DNA from: Neorhizobium sp. SHOUNA12A
GTDB taxonomy: Bacteria > Pseudomonadota > Alphaproteobacteria > Rhizobiales > Rhizobiaceae
Reading direction: 5' to 3'
Assembly (NCBI RefSeq): GCF_023006505.1
Contig: NZ_JALBGV010000017.1
Coordinates: 26,820-90,819 of the forward strand
DNA length: 64,000 nucleotides
The notes under the pieces are model-generated. The model saw nothing but the letters and a program-made list of their open reading frames with translations. It was not told where the DNA came from and did not search any database. This document shows positions 34,911 through 47,181 of the stretch, in pieces. Both the position numbers and the translations under genes were made by a program. How positions within the stretch are numbered: the stretch's first letter is position 1; each line of letters begins with the position of its first letter.

Positions 34911-37882
34911 GCACCTCCTCCAATTCCGGCACCTTCCGCATCAAGGGTGCGGGGCGGCTGACGCCCGCCCGCACGGCGCGCTTCACCTTCGACGGCAAGA
35001 GTTATACCGCGCTGGAAGGCGATACCGTCGCCTCGGCGCTTTTGGCGCATGGCGTCCATCTGCTTGGCCGCTCGTTCAAATATCATCGGCCGCGCGGCAT
35101 CTTGTCTGCCGGTCCGGAAGAGCCGAACGCGCTGATCGACGTCTCGCGCGATGCGGCGCGGCGCCAGCCGAACGTGCGGGCGACCGTGCAGGAAGTCTTC
35201 GACGGGGCCAAGATCGCCTCGCAGAACCGCTGGCCGTCGCTGAAGTTCGATGTCGGAGCGATCAACAATCTGTTCTCGCCGTTCTTTGCGGCCGGCTTCT
35301 ACTACAAGACCTTCATGTGGCCGCGCGAGGCCTGGGTGAAGATCTACGAACCCTTCATCCGCCGTGCGGCCGGCCTTGGCGTTGCGCCGACCGAAGAAGA
35401 TCCGGATCACTATGCCAACCGCTATGCCCATTGCGACGTGCTGGTTGCCGGCGCCGGCGTTGCCGGCCTGACGGCGGCGCTTTCGGCGGCTGCCACGGGG
35501 CAAAGCGTTTTCCTCGTCGACGAACAGCCGGAAGTCGGCGGCGCCCTGCATTACGACACGGCGACCACGATCGACGGGCAGAACGGTTACGACTGGGCGC
35601 AGGCGACGGCGGCAAGGCTGAAGGCGATGCCGAACGTGACGGTGCTGACCCGCACGACGGTGTTCGGTTATTACAATCATGGTTTTCTCGGCCTCGTGGA
35701 GCGGGTGACCGACCATGTCGCGAAGCCCGGCAAGGACCTGCCGCGCGAGCGGCTGTGGCAGGTGCGAGCCAAGAAGGTGGTGCTGGCCACCGGTTCGATC
35801 GAGCGGCACATGGTGTTTGCCAACAACGACCGGCCAGGCATCATGCTGGCGTCTGCGGCCCGTACCTTCCTCAACCATCACGGCGTCGCTGTCGGAAGGC
35901 AGGTCGGCATCTATACGGCGCATGATTCGGCCTACGAGACGGCCTTCGACCTGAAGCGGGCGGGCGTCTCGATCGCGGCGATCGTCGATTGCCGCGCCGA
36001 TCCCGGTGAGGCGCTGCTGGCGGAAGCCCGCGGGCTCGGCATCTCCGTGCTGAGCGGCCACTCGGTGACCGATACCGGCGGCCGGCTGCGGATTTCCTCG
36101 ATGACCGTGGCGCGCAACGGCGGCGGCGATGCCCGCAAGATTGCTGTCGACGCCCTGATCGTCTCGGCCGGTTGGACGCCTTCGGTGCATCTGTTTTCGC
36201 AGTCGCGCGGAAAACTCCGGTTCGACGACGTCAACCAGCGTTTCCTGCCGAATATCTATGCGCAGGATTGCGTTTCCGTCGGCGGCTGTAATGGCACGGA
36301 TGATTTGGCCGAACTGATCGACGAGGCGATTGCGGCGGGCGGCGGTTCGTTCGCGCTTTCTGGCGAGAACCGGTTCGAATGGACCGGCGGCATGATCGGG
36401 GCTGCGGAGGGAGCCGGGCCGGATACAACGGTGAAGGCCTTCGTCGATTTCCAGCACGACGTGACCGCCAAGGACATCCGCCTTGCGGTGCGCGAGGGCA
36501 TGCATTCGATCGAGCATATCAAGCGGTTCACCACCAACGGCATGGCCTCCGACCAGGGCAAGCTTTCCAACATGCACGGCCTCGCCATCGCCGCCGAAAT
36601 GCTCGACCGGCCGATCCCGCAGGTGGGGCTGACCACGTTCCGTGCGCCCTACACGCCGGTGACCTACGGCACGCTGGTGGGGCATTCGCGCGGGGAACTG
36701 TTCGATCCGGCGCGCAAGACGCCAATGCACGCGCTCGAAGCGGGCGAAGGTGCAGAGTTCGAGGATGTCGGCAACTGGAAGCGCGCCTGGTATTACCCGA
36801 AGCGCGGCGAGGACATGCTGGCCGCCGTCAACCGCGAATGCCGGACGGTGCGCGAAGTGGCGGGTGTGTTCAACGGTTCGACGCTCGGCAAGATCGAGGT
36901 GGTGGGTCCCGATGCGGCGCAGTTCCTCAACCTCATCTATACGAATGCCTGGGGCAGCCTGAAGCCTGGCAAGAGCCGCTACGGGATCATGACCCGCGAG
37001 GACGGTTTCGTTTATGACGACGGCGTCGTCGGCCGGCTTGCCGAGGACCGCTTCCATGTGACGACCACGACCGGCGGGGCGCCGCGTGTTCTGCACCACA
37101 TGGAAGACTATCTGCAGACGGAGTTCCCGCATCTCAGGGTCTGGCTCACCTCGACCACCGAGCAATGGGCGGTCATCGCCGTGCAGGGGCCGAAGGCACG
37201 CGAGATCATCCAGCCGTTCGTCGAGGGCGTCGATATTTCCAACGAGGCCTTTCCGCATATGAGCGTGGCGGAATGCAGCGTGATGGGCGTGCCGGCGCGG
37301 CTCTTCCGCGTCTCGTTCACCGGCGAACTCGGTTACGAAATCAACGTGCCCGCCGACTACGGTCCGGCCGTCTGGAAGGCAATCTGGGAGCGGGCTGAGC
37401 CGATGGGTGCCTGCCTCTACGGCACCGAGACCATGCACGTGCTGCGCGCCGAAAAGGGCTATATCATCGTCGGCCAGGATACGGACGGCACGGTGACACC
37501 GTACGATGCGGGTCTCGGCTGGGCTGTCTCCTCCAAGAAGCCCGATTTCGTCGGCATTCGCGGGCTGAAGCGCCCGGACCTGGTGCGCGAGGGCCGCAAG
37601 CAGCTCGTCGGACTACTGACGAAGGACCCGGCACTGGTGCTGGAGGAGGGCGGCCAGATCGTCGCCGACCCGAACCAGGCCAAGCCGATGACCATGCTCG
37701 GCCATGTGACCTCCGCCTACTGGTCGGAGAATTGCGGCCGCTCGATCGCGCTGGCGCTGGTTGCCGGCGGAAGGGCGCGGATCGGCGAGACGCTCTATGT
37801 GCCGCTCAAAGACAGGACGATCGAGGTGGAAGTGACCGACATGGTATTCTTCGACAAGGATGGAGGCCGCATCCATGGCTGA
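34907..37882 (+). CDS. soxA: Sarcosine oxidase subunit alpha
   Basis: 991 residues. The N-terminal FTFDGKSYTALEGDTVASALLAHGVHLLGRSFKYHRPRGI resembles a 2Fe-2S-ferredoxin-like domain without its cysteines, a known trait of SoxA. NAD site DVLVAGAGVAGLTAALSAAATG, then the GcvT-like folate domain (FTGELGYEINVPADYG, the IRGLKRPDLVREGRKQLVGL region). It carries NAD and binds tetrahydrofolate at the C-terminus. Overlaps soxD by 4 bases and soxG by 8. Confidence 0.95.
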   Translation: MSTSSNSGTFRIKGAGRLTPARTARFTFDGKSYTALEGDTVASALLAHGVHLLGRSFKYHRPRGILSAGPEEPNALIDVSRDAARRQPNVRATVQEVFDGAKIASQNRWPSLKFDVGAINNLFSPFFAAGFYYKTFMWPREAWVKIYEPFIRRAAGLGVAPTEEDPDHYANRYAHCDVLVAGAGVAGLTAALSAAATGQSVFLVDEQPEVGGALHYDTATTIDGQNGYDWAQATAARLKAMPNVTVLTRTTVFGYYNHGFLGLVERVTDHVAKPGKDLPRERLWQVRAKKVVLATGSIERHMVFANNDRPGIMLASAARTFLNHHGVAVGRQVGIYTAHDSAYETAFDLKRAGVSIAAIVDCRADPGEALLAEARGLGISVLSGHSVTDTGGRLRISSMTVARNGGGDARKIAVDALIVSAGWTPSVHLFSQSRGKLRFDDVNQRFLPNIYAQDCVSVGGCNGTDDLAELIDEAIAAGGGSFALSGENRFEWTGGMIGAAEGAGPDTTVKAFVDFQHDVTAKDIRLAVREGMHSIEHIKRFTTNGMASDQGKLSNMHGLAIAAEMLDRPIPQVGLTTFRAPYTPVTYGTLVGHSRGELFDPARKTPMHALEAGEGAEFEDVGNWKRAWYYPKRGEDMLAAVNRECRTVREVAGVFNGSTLGKIEVVGPDAAQFLNLIYTNAWGSLKPGKSRYGIMTREDGFVYDDGVVGRLAEDRFHVTTTTGGAPRVLHHMEDYLQTEFPHLRVWLTSTTEQWAVIAVQGPKAREIIQPFVEGVDISNEAFPHMSVAECSVMGVPARLFRVSFTGELGYEINVPADYGPAVWKAIWERAEPMGACLYGTETMHVLRAEKGYIIVGQDTDGTVTPYDAGLGWAVSSKKPDFVGIRGLKRPDLVREGRKQLVGLLTKDPALVLEEGGQIVADPNQAKPMTMLGHVTSAYWSENCGRSIALALVAGGRARIGETLYVPLKDRTIEVEVTDMVFFDKDGGRIHG

Positions 37883-38435
37883 TTATGGGGCTGATCTGGT
37901 AAACCGCACTTCGCCTCTTTCCGGTTTCCACGGCGGTTCGTCGACCGTCCGCCTCGAAGCGGCGCCACCCGCCGAGCGCATTTCGCTGCGCGCCAGGGCC
38001 GAGGATGTCGCAGCACTCTCCTCGGCGCTCGGCGTCGATTTGCCGGTCAGGCCGAAAACATCGGCTTCCGCCAACGCTCGTTCGGCGCTGTGGCTCGGGC
38101 CGGACGAATGGCTGGTGATCGCGGAAGAGAACGGCGGACTGATGCAGGCTGCGAAGAATTCCGGCGCTCTGCATTCGGCAACGGATGTATCCCACCGGAA
38201 TACGGCGATCCTGGTGTCGGGGCCGGGGGCCGCAGCGGCGATCAATGCCGGCTGCCCGCAGGACCTGTCGCTGAAGGTCTTCCCGGTTGGCGCCTGCTCG
38301 CGGACCGTTTTCGGCAAGGTGGAAATCGTACTTCTGCGAACCGGTGACGAAGCGTTCCGGATGGAGGTATGGCGGTCGTTCTCAGACTACGCCTTCGGCC
38401 TGCTGGCGGAAGGCGCACAGGACGCGGCCGTCTAG
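37875..38435 (+). CDS. soxG: Sarcosine oxidase subunit gamma
   Basis: 186 residues from ATG 37875, chosen because GGAGG lies 8 bases upstream. SoxG pattern: WLGPDEWLVIAEENGG, DVSHRNTAILVSGPGAAAAINAGCPQDLS and VFGKVEIVLLRTGDEAFRMEVWRSFSDYAFGLL. It is a small GcvT-like subunit of the heterotetramer. The stop codon TAG (38433-38435) lies at the first bases of a candidate MITE, which begins at 38432-38433. Confidence 0.92.
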   Translation: MADYGADLVNRTSPLSGFHGGSSTVRLEAAPPAERISLRARAEDVAALSSALGVDLPVRPKTSASANARSALWLGPDEWLVIAEENGGLMQAAKNSGALHSATDVSHRNTAILVSGPGAAAAINAGCPQDLSLKVFPVGACSRTVFGKVEIVLLRTGDEAFRMEVWRSFSDYAFGLLAEGAQDAAV

Positions 38436-38706
38436 AGCCTTTCAGGGTTAAATTGAATCGTTCTGTTGGCTCAAACGGAGTCGGATGATCGACCGGCCGG
38501 CGCGCGTCGTAGCCATGCTCTACGGCCAAGCCGGCCGGTCGATCAGGCGGCCCATTTCAGCCAACCCGAAGGGCCGGGCATCTTTCCGCCAGGATCAGAG
38601 GCGATCGGCTCGGACGTACATCGGGGTATGCCCTTCGCCAATCGCCTCTGCCCTGACGAAAACCTGCTCCGGCAGAACGCTTCAATTTAACCCTGAAAGG
38701 CTCTAG
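38432..38706. mobile_element. Candidate MITE with 34-bp terminal inverted repeats
   Basis: The ends 38432-38465 and 38673-38706 are inverted copies with one mismatch in 34 bases (CTAGAGCCTTTCAGGG...). Between them are two further inverted repeats: a perfect 16-bp pair at 38486-38501 / 38530-38545 and a 10-bp pair at 38596-38605 / 38641-38650. No open reading frame of note lies inside. The TA at each end suggests a TA target duplication as in IS630/Tc1-type elements. Size about 270 bp without a transposase: a MITE. Confidence 0.75.
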
Positions 38707-38771
38707 GACAATCGCCTGGCTTGACTTGCTCTCGCAGAACCGCACTCTCTCCCCACAAGGGGGAGGACATC

Positions 38772-39080
38772 ATGGAACAATTCGGACTGATGGCGATTGC
38801 GGTCGTCGCGGCGGTGATCGGCGGGGCGATTGCCGCGAAGCTTGCGGGTATCGAGATCTGGAAAGGCGCGCTGATCGGCGCCTGCGCGTCCGTCGCTGGC
38901 GTGATCGCCTCCTCCGCACCGGGTGTCGACCGGAACCTGTCGATCCCGATGGCCGGCCTGATCGCCGCCGGCATTTCCGGCTCGGCCGTCGGCCTGACGC
39001 CGACGCGCACCGCCCAGATCGCGATCGGTGCGGCATTGCCGCCGCTCATCGGTTTCGTGCTGATGGAAATGGCCGCTTAG
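38772..39080 (+). CDS. Small hypothetical membrane protein
   Basis: 102 residues from ATG 38772, with GGGGGAGG as ribosome binding site. Four hydrophobic stretches (MEQFGLMAIAVVAAVIGGAIAAKLAGI, GALIGACASVAGVIASSAPG, PMAGLIAAGISGSAVGL, IAIGAALPPLIGFVLME) and almost no charged loops. No family recognised; glycine zipper-like. Follows the MITE. Confidence 0.65.
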   Translation: MEQFGLMAIAVVAAVIGGAIAAKLAGIEIWKGALIGACASVAGVIASSAPGVDRNLSIPMAGLIAAGISGSAVGLTPTRTAQIAIGAALPPLIGFVLMEMAA

Positions 39081-39127
39081 GTAGCGGGCATCACTCACCG
39101 GGCTGGGCCGACTGTCGACCGAGCCTC

Positions 39128-40369
39128 TCACAGCGAAAGGTTTAAGCCTGCTTCCCGCTCAATATAGGCGCGCTGCTGATCGGTGATATAGTCGCGCACG
39201 ATTGGTGCCGCATCGCGCGAGCGGGACAGCTGCATATGGAAGACCAACTGGCTGCCGGTGCGGAACATCATCTCGGCGCTGATCAGGTAGAATTCCCACA
39301 TGCGGGCGAAACGCTCGTCGTAAAGAGCAATGACCGCATCACGGTTCTTTTCGAACCGTTCCGACCAATGGGCAAGCGTGGTGGCATAATGCATGCGCAG
39401 AAATTCAAGATCGGTCACCCACAGGCTGTTGCGCTCGACCACCTCGAAGACCTCCGACAGGGCCGGCGAGTAGGCGCCCGGGAAAATGTATTTGCGCAGC
39501 CAGGGGCTCGCCATGCCGGGCGGGCTCATATGGCCGATCGAATGCAGCACCACGAGGCCGTCGTCCGGCATCAGGCTGTTCAGCTTGGCGAAGAACTCGT
39601 CGTAGTGATGCACGCCGACATGTTCGAACATGCCGACCGAAACGATGCGGTCGAATGTTTCCGTCACGTCGCGATAATCCTTGAGCTCGAAGCGGACACG
39701 GTTGTCGAGCCCGGCCGCCTGCGCCCGTGAGGAGGCGAGCGCCTGCTGTTCCTTCGACAAGGTGACACCGAGGACTTCGACGTCTTCGAGCCTCGCGAGG
39801 TAGAGCGCGAGGTCGCCCCAGCCGCAGCCGATATCGAGTACCTTCATGCCCGGCTTGAGGCCGAGCTTGGCTGCCAGCAGCCGCAGCTTGTTACGCTGTG
39901 CCTGTTCCAGCGTCTCGGACGGCTCGCGGAAATAGGCGCAGGAATAGAGCATGTTGGCGTCGAGGAAGAGTTTGTAGAAGTCGTTGCCGAGATCGTAATG
40001 GTGCGCGACGTTCTGCTGCGCCTGGCCCTTGCGGTTGGATTGCTGCCGCTTGCGGAAGCGCATCTTGATGCTGCGCAGAACCTTCTGGAGCGGATAGGAG
40101 CCGAGCGACAGCCGGTTGACCGAAAACAGCGTCAGGAAATCGCGCAGCGTCGAGCCCTCCTCGAACCGCATCGTACCGTCCATATAGGCTTCGCCGGCCG
40201 CCAATTCCGGATTGAACACCAGGGTCCGGTAGAGCCGTTTGTCGGTGAGGCGCATGGTGACCGACGGGCCGGGCGTACCCGCGAATACATGGCGGTTACC
40301 CTCTGCATCGATGACCGTCAATCGGCCGCGGCGAATGAAGGATTTCATCATATGCGACAGCGGAAACAT
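39128..40369 (-). CDS. cfa: Cyclopropane-fatty-acyl-phospholipid synthase
   Basis: 413 residues from ATG 40369, with GGGGGGAT before it. The SAM motif VLDIGCGWGDLALYLARLEDVEVLGVTLSKEQ, HHYDLGNDFYKLFLDANMLYSCAYF, GMFEHVGVHHYDEFF and FEKNRDAVIALYDERFARMWEFYL are typical of Cfa. It transfers a methylene group from SAM to unsaturated chains of membrane phospholipids, common in rhizobia as lactobacillic acid formation in stationary phase. The gene stands alone in its orientation with DUF2332 upstream. Confidence 0.93.
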   Translation of the reverse strand: MFPLSHMMKSFIRRGRLTVIDAEGNRHVFAGTPGPSVTMRLTDKRLYRTLVFNPELAAGEAYMDGTMRFEEGSTLRDFLTLFSVNRLSLGSYPLQKVLRSIKMRFRKRQQSNRKGQAQQNVAHHYDLGNDFYKLFLDANMLYSCAYFREPSETLEQAQRNKLRLLAAKLGLKPGMKVLDIGCGWGDLALYLARLEDVEVLGVTLSKEQQALASSRAQAAGLDNRVRFELKDYRDVTETFDRIVSVGMFEHVGVHHYDEFFAKLNSLMPDDGLVVLHSIGHMSPPGMASPWLRKYIFPGAYSPALSEVFEVVERNSLWVTDLEFLRMHYATTLAHWSERFEKNRDAVIALYDERFARMWEFYLISAEMMFRTGSQLVFHMQLSRSRDAAPIVRDYITDQQRAYIEREAGLNLSL

Positions 40370-40454
40370 CAGTATCCCCCCGGAACCATTAGCACCCGAA
40401 GGACAGGCTAACATCAAGTTTCGGGATTGGCGATCAACAGTTCGCGCGCGGGTT

Positions 40455-41513
40455 CTAGGCTTGCCAGCCCTTCCACTTCACCCAGCGGCCGTGGGGATCG
40501 ATGCGGGCGAGCTCCCGGGTCTCGCCGGTCGGCCAGATCTGCAGGCTGAGTGCTGCGCTGTTCGGATCGTCGTCCATTTCCATCTGCAGGCGGGCGAGTG
40601 GGGCTGCTTCCGTCGCTCGGCTGCCGGCTTCGGCGATGATCGCCTCGCCTGCCGAGCGGGCTTCCGGCGGCAAATATTGCCAGGCGATCGAATGGTAGAC
40701 GACATGGACCGTGCCGGGCACGAGCACCTTCAGGCGCTTGTCGCGCAGCCAGGCGAGCGCATCGCCCTTTTCGACGAGCGCCGGATGTTCTCTGGCGATC
40801 TGCAGCGCCGCGCGGGTACGTTCCACCCGGTCCGTCTGGTCGGCCCAGATGTAGGACAGCAGCCGCAGGCAGTCTTCAGGCGAGTTGGGATCGAGAGGGT
40901 TGAGGTCGCAGCCGGCGCGATCGATAATGGTGATCTCGACGTCAGGTGGGGACGGGCCTTGCCAGTCGGGCTTCAGCCGGACCGGCGATGACGGATCGCC
41001 CCAGAGCAAGCCGCCGAGATCGTGGTGATATCGGTCCCAACTGAGATTGAGGCCCATGCTGGCACCGAATTCCGACAGGATCAACGGCCTGCGGAACAGG
41101 TCGGCGACGGTGAGGAAGCCGGCCAGTAAGCCGCTCGACCGGCGCACCTCGTTGGTTTGCGGAGCAAAACTCATCCGTTCGAGAATGAAGGCTTCGTGGG
41201 TTTCGAAGGCACCGGCAATCGCCGTCCAAAGCGTGCCGTCGCTCACGTCGTTCGGCGGGTAGGCTGCTTTCAGGCGATCGTCCTTGCCGTCGATGATCAG
41301 CGCATGCAGGGCGCCGGCGAGGCGGGTGGGCACAAGATCGCCCCGGGTGCCGGGGTCGCCTTCCCAGCTTAAGATTCGCCGACCCACTTCCGTCGAACGG
41401 TCGAGATGGTCCAGCATCAGCCTGCCGAGGCGGGCGGTAAAGGGTGACCCGAGGAGCTGGCCTCCGACGATCTGTTCCCGGAACGCTTGCCTGATTTCGT
41501 CTTCGGATGCCAT
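40455..41513 (-). CDS. DUF2332-domain protein
   Basis: 352 residues from ATG 41513; GTG 41522 overlapping the MaoC stop is an alternative, but GGAAGGAG fits the ATG better. The pattern FREQIVGGQLLGSPFTARLGRLMLDHL, LFRRPLILSEFGASMGLNLSWDRYHHDLGGLLWGDP and DRAGCDLNPLDPNSPEDCLRLLSYIWADQTDRVERTRAAL identifies DUF2332, a family of unknown function. The YHSIAWQYLPPEARSAGEAII part suggests a Rossmann-like fold. Adjacent to the MaoC gene on the same strand. Confidence 0.8.
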   Translation of the reverse strand: MASEDEIRQAFREQIVGGQLLGSPFTARLGRLMLDHLDRSTEVGRRILSWEGDPGTRGDLVPTRLAGALHALIIDGKDDRLKAAYPPNDVSDGTLWTAIAGAFETHEAFILERMSFAPQTNEVRRSSGLLAGFLTVADLFRRPLILSEFGASMGLNLSWDRYHHDLGGLLWGDPSSPVRLKPDWQGPSPPDVEITIIDRAGCDLNPLDPNSPEDCLRLLSYIWADQTDRVERTRAALQIAREHPALVEKGDALAWLRDKRLKVLVPGTVHVVYHSIAWQYLPPEARSAGEAIIAEAGSRATEAAPLARLQMEMDDDPNSAALSLQIWPTGETRELARIDPHGRWVKWKGWQA

Positions 41514-41518
41514 CGCGC

Positions 41519-42004
41519 TCACACTCCTTCCGGCCGGTCCTTCGGGTCGAACTGGATGATGGTGATCCAGATGGCCGTGAGCGCCAGTTTCCTTTCGTTC
41601 TCGATCTCGACCGAGACGTCGTAGGTGGTCATCAGCATGCCGGCACCGCGGAAGCGGGTTTCGGCCAGTGTGAAATGGCCGCGAATGCGGCTGCCGCTTT
41701 TGACCGGCGACATGAAGCGGATGCGGTCGAAACCGTAATTAATGCCCATCGTCTGTTCGCGGATCCTCGGCACGCAGTCGAAGTTCATGGCGGACAGCAG
41801 CGATAGCGTCAGGAAGCCGTGGGCGATGGTGCCGCCGAAGGGGCTTTCGACCGCCGCGCGCTCCGGATCGACATGGATGAACTGGTGATCGTGGGTGGCG
41901 TTTGCAAAAAGGTCGATCATCGGCTGATCCACCGTGATCCATTCGGATACCCCGACTTCCGTGCCAACCAAACCTTCGACTTCGGTTAGCGAAATTTCAC
42001 GCAT
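41519..42004 (-). CDS. MaoC-like (R)-specific enoyl-CoA hydratase
   Basis: 161 residues from ATG 42004 (MREISLTEVEGLVG), chosen because GAGAGG precedes it. Hot-dog fold; the hydratase 2 motif is FANATHDHQFIHVDPERAA, followed by SPFGGTIAHGFLTLSLLSA, with Asp and His in the catalytic positions. It would hydrate enoyl-CoA to R-3-hydroxyacyl-CoA. Overlaps the start of the DUF2332 gene. Confidence 0.88.
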   Translation of the reverse strand: MREISLTEVEGLVGTEVGVSEWITVDQPMIDLFANATHDHQFIHVDPERAAVESPFGGTIAHGFLTLSLLSAMNFDCVPRIREQTMGINYGFDRIRFMSPVKSGSRIRGHFTLAETRFRGAGMLMTTYDVSVEIENERKLALTAIWITIIQFDPKDRPEGV

Positions 42005-42096
42005 GCGACCTCTCTGATTTCTTCTGGACGTTGACAATCCCGGACGAAACGCCGCCTTGCACTTCCCCAAAAATGCTCAATAGCTGTCGGACTTTA

Positions 42097-42110
42097 CAGG
42101 GTTTGCCCTG
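42097..42110 (-). terminator. Short hairpin downstream of glgX
   Basis: CAGGG (42097-42101) / CCCTG (42106-42110), 4-base loop, 26 bases past the glgX stop. No T-run, so it is a weak terminator candidate. Confidence 0.25.
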
Positions 42111-42135
42111 GTTGGCGAGTGATTTTTGCAGCGCG

Positions 42136-44082
42136 TCATTCCTCGATGCAGAAACGCACGGAACGGGCGGAAAGCACTTGGTTCCACAGCTCGCCGGAGG
42201 CGAAATGTTTCCAACCCCAGCCGGGAAGCGCGAAGCTTGCCGGCTCGTGGCCGCGGTTGAAGAGGATGGCGATGCGGGTGTCTTTGTCGGTCTGCCGGTC
42301 GAGCGTCTTCAGCACCATGCCGAGCACCGGGTTGCCGGGATTTTCCCAGTCGCCAACCTCCATGGGCTTGCCCGAGGCGGACAGCCATTCGACATCGCCG
42401 TTGCCGGCAAAGAAGGAGGTTTCCGAAAAGACCGCGAAGCGTTTTCGAAGCGCGGCGAGCATGGCGGTGTGTTCGATCAGCGCCTTGTCGATCTTGCTCC
42501 AGTCGAACCAGGTGATGGCATTGTCCTGGCAATAGGCATTGTTGTTGCCGCGCTGGCTGCGTCCGGCTTCGTCGCCCATGGTCAGCATGACGGTGCCGCG
42601 GCTGGCAAACAGGGTGGAGAGCAAGGCCGCGACATCGCGGCGGCGGTTTTCGAGGATGGTCACATCGTCGGTCTCGCCTTCAACGCCGTTGTTCCAGGAG
42701 AAATTCTCGCCGTGGCCGTCGCGGTTCTGTTCGCCGTTCGCCTCGTTGTGTTTGTGCTCGTTGGAGACAAGATCCATCAGGGTGAAGCCGTCATGGGCGG
42801 CGAGGAAGTTGACGGTGCGGCTGCGGCCGGAGCTTTCGAAAACATCCGATGACCCCGAAAGTCGCGTCGCGAGCGCGCCGGTCGTCCACTGGTCGCCGCG
42901 CCAGTAGCGGCGCATGTCGTCGCGGGCGCGGTCGTTCCACTCCAGGAAGGGTTCCGGAAAATTGCCGAGCTGGTAGCCGCCGGCCCCGATATCCCAGGGC
43001 TCGGCGATGAGGATGCGGTCCTTTAGCGCCTCGTCGGAGATCATCGCCTTCAGGGTCTCGCCCTTGGCATCGAAACCGCTTTCCGTGCGGCCGAGGACGG
43101 GGGCAAGGTCGAAGCGGAAACCGTCTATGCCGGCATGCACGACGAAATGGCGGAGCGTATCGATGATCAGGCGGCGGACGTAAGGGTGGTCGCAGGCGAC
43201 CGTGTTGCCGGTGCCGGTATCGTTGACCAGATGGCCGGGCTCGCCATGGACATGGCGGTAATAGGAGCGGTTGTCGAGGCCGCGCATGGAGAGCGTTGCG
43301 CCAAAACGGTCGCTTTCGCCGGTATGGTTGAAGACGAGGTCGAGGATGGTGCCGATGCCGGCCTGGTGCAGCGTCGCGACCGTCTCGCGCAGTTCCTTGA
43401 TGCCGCCGGGGCAGAGGCGCGGGTCGAGTGCCATGAAGGCGATCGGGTTGTAGCCCCAGCCGTTGGTGAGGCCGAGCGGGGGCAGGTGGCGTTCGTCGAT
43501 CCAGGCGGTGATCGGCATCAGCTCGATTGCATCGACGCCGATCTTCTTCAGATGCGCGACGATCGAGGGATGGGCAAGCGCTGCGACCGTGCCGCGCTGT
43601 TTTTCCGGGATTGCCGGGTGGAGCATGGTGAAGGGTTTGACCGCGACCTCGTAGACGAAGCCGCCGGACGGCAGGATCGGCCGGCCGATCTTGGCGAGCG
43701 GGTCGCGGGTGACGATCGCCCTCGGAACCAGATCGGCGGTGTCGACGCCGAACATCGTGAGCCGGGCGTCGTGCCGGAAGGGGCGGTCCAGTTCGCGGGC
43801 ATAAGGGTCGACCAGCAGTTTCGAGGAGTCGAACCAGGAGCCGTTATCGGGATCGTAGGCACCCCAGGCACGGTAGCCATAGCGGGCGCCGGCACCGAGC
43901 GCCGGCACCGAGATGCGATGGATATCGTCGCGGCCACGCACCAGCCGGTGGCGGGCGATTTCCTTCTTTCCCTCGGCGTCGAAAAGGCAGAGCTCGATCC
44001 GCTCGGCATGGTGTGACCAGACGGCGAAGTCAGCGCCGTCTGCCGTTAAAGTCACGCCGCCCTGGATCGCCGTTTTTGCCAT
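42136..44082 (-). CDS. glgX: Glycogen debranching enzyme (GlgX)
   Basis: 648 residues. GH13 isoamylase-type: an N-terminal CBM48-like part (VTLTADGADFAVWSHHAERIELCLFDAEG), GVDAIELMPITAW, LVFNHTGESDRFG, the nucleophile Asp in GFRFDLAPVLGR, the acid in ILIAEPWDIG and VNFLAAHDGFTLMDLV. It cuts the alpha-1,6 branches left by phosphorylase. It is the last gene of the glycogen operon, 4 bases after pgm. Confidence 0.93.
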   Translation of the reverse strand: MAKTAIQGGVTLTADGADFAVWSHHAERIELCLFDAEGKKEIARHRLVRGRDDIHRISVPALGAGARYGYRAWGAYDPDNGSWFDSSKLLVDPYARELDRPFRHDARLTMFGVDTADLVPRAIVTRDPLAKIGRPILPSGGFVYEVAVKPFTMLHPAIPEKQRGTVAALAHPSIVAHLKKIGVDAIELMPITAWIDERHLPPLGLTNGWGYNPIAFMALDPRLCPGGIKELRETVATLHQAGIGTILDLVFNHTGESDRFGATLSMRGLDNRSYYRHVHGEPGHLVNDTGTGNTVACDHPYVRRLIIDTLRHFVVHAGIDGFRFDLAPVLGRTESGFDAKGETLKAMISDEALKDRILIAEPWDIGAGGYQLGNFPEPFLEWNDRARDDMRRYWRGDQWTTGALATRLSGSSDVFESSGRSRTVNFLAAHDGFTLMDLVSNEHKHNEANGEQNRDGHGENFSWNNGVEGETDDVTILENRRRDVAALLSTLFASRGTVMLTMGDEAGRSQRGNNNAYCQDNAITWFDWSKIDKALIEHTAMLAALRKRFAVFSETSFFAGNGDVEWLSASGKPMEVGDWENPGNPVLGMVLKTLDRQTDKDTRIAILFNRGHEPASFALPGWGWKHFASGELWNQVLSARSVRFCIEE

Positions 44083-44086
44083 AGGG

Positions 44087-47175
<3,089 letters not shown>

Positions 47176-47181
47176 AACGCG

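Noticed and set aside
34880..37438. 852-codon open frame on the minus strand opposite soxA
   Set aside because: Shadow of soxA; long antisense frames are usual in GC-rich DNA with strong codon bias.
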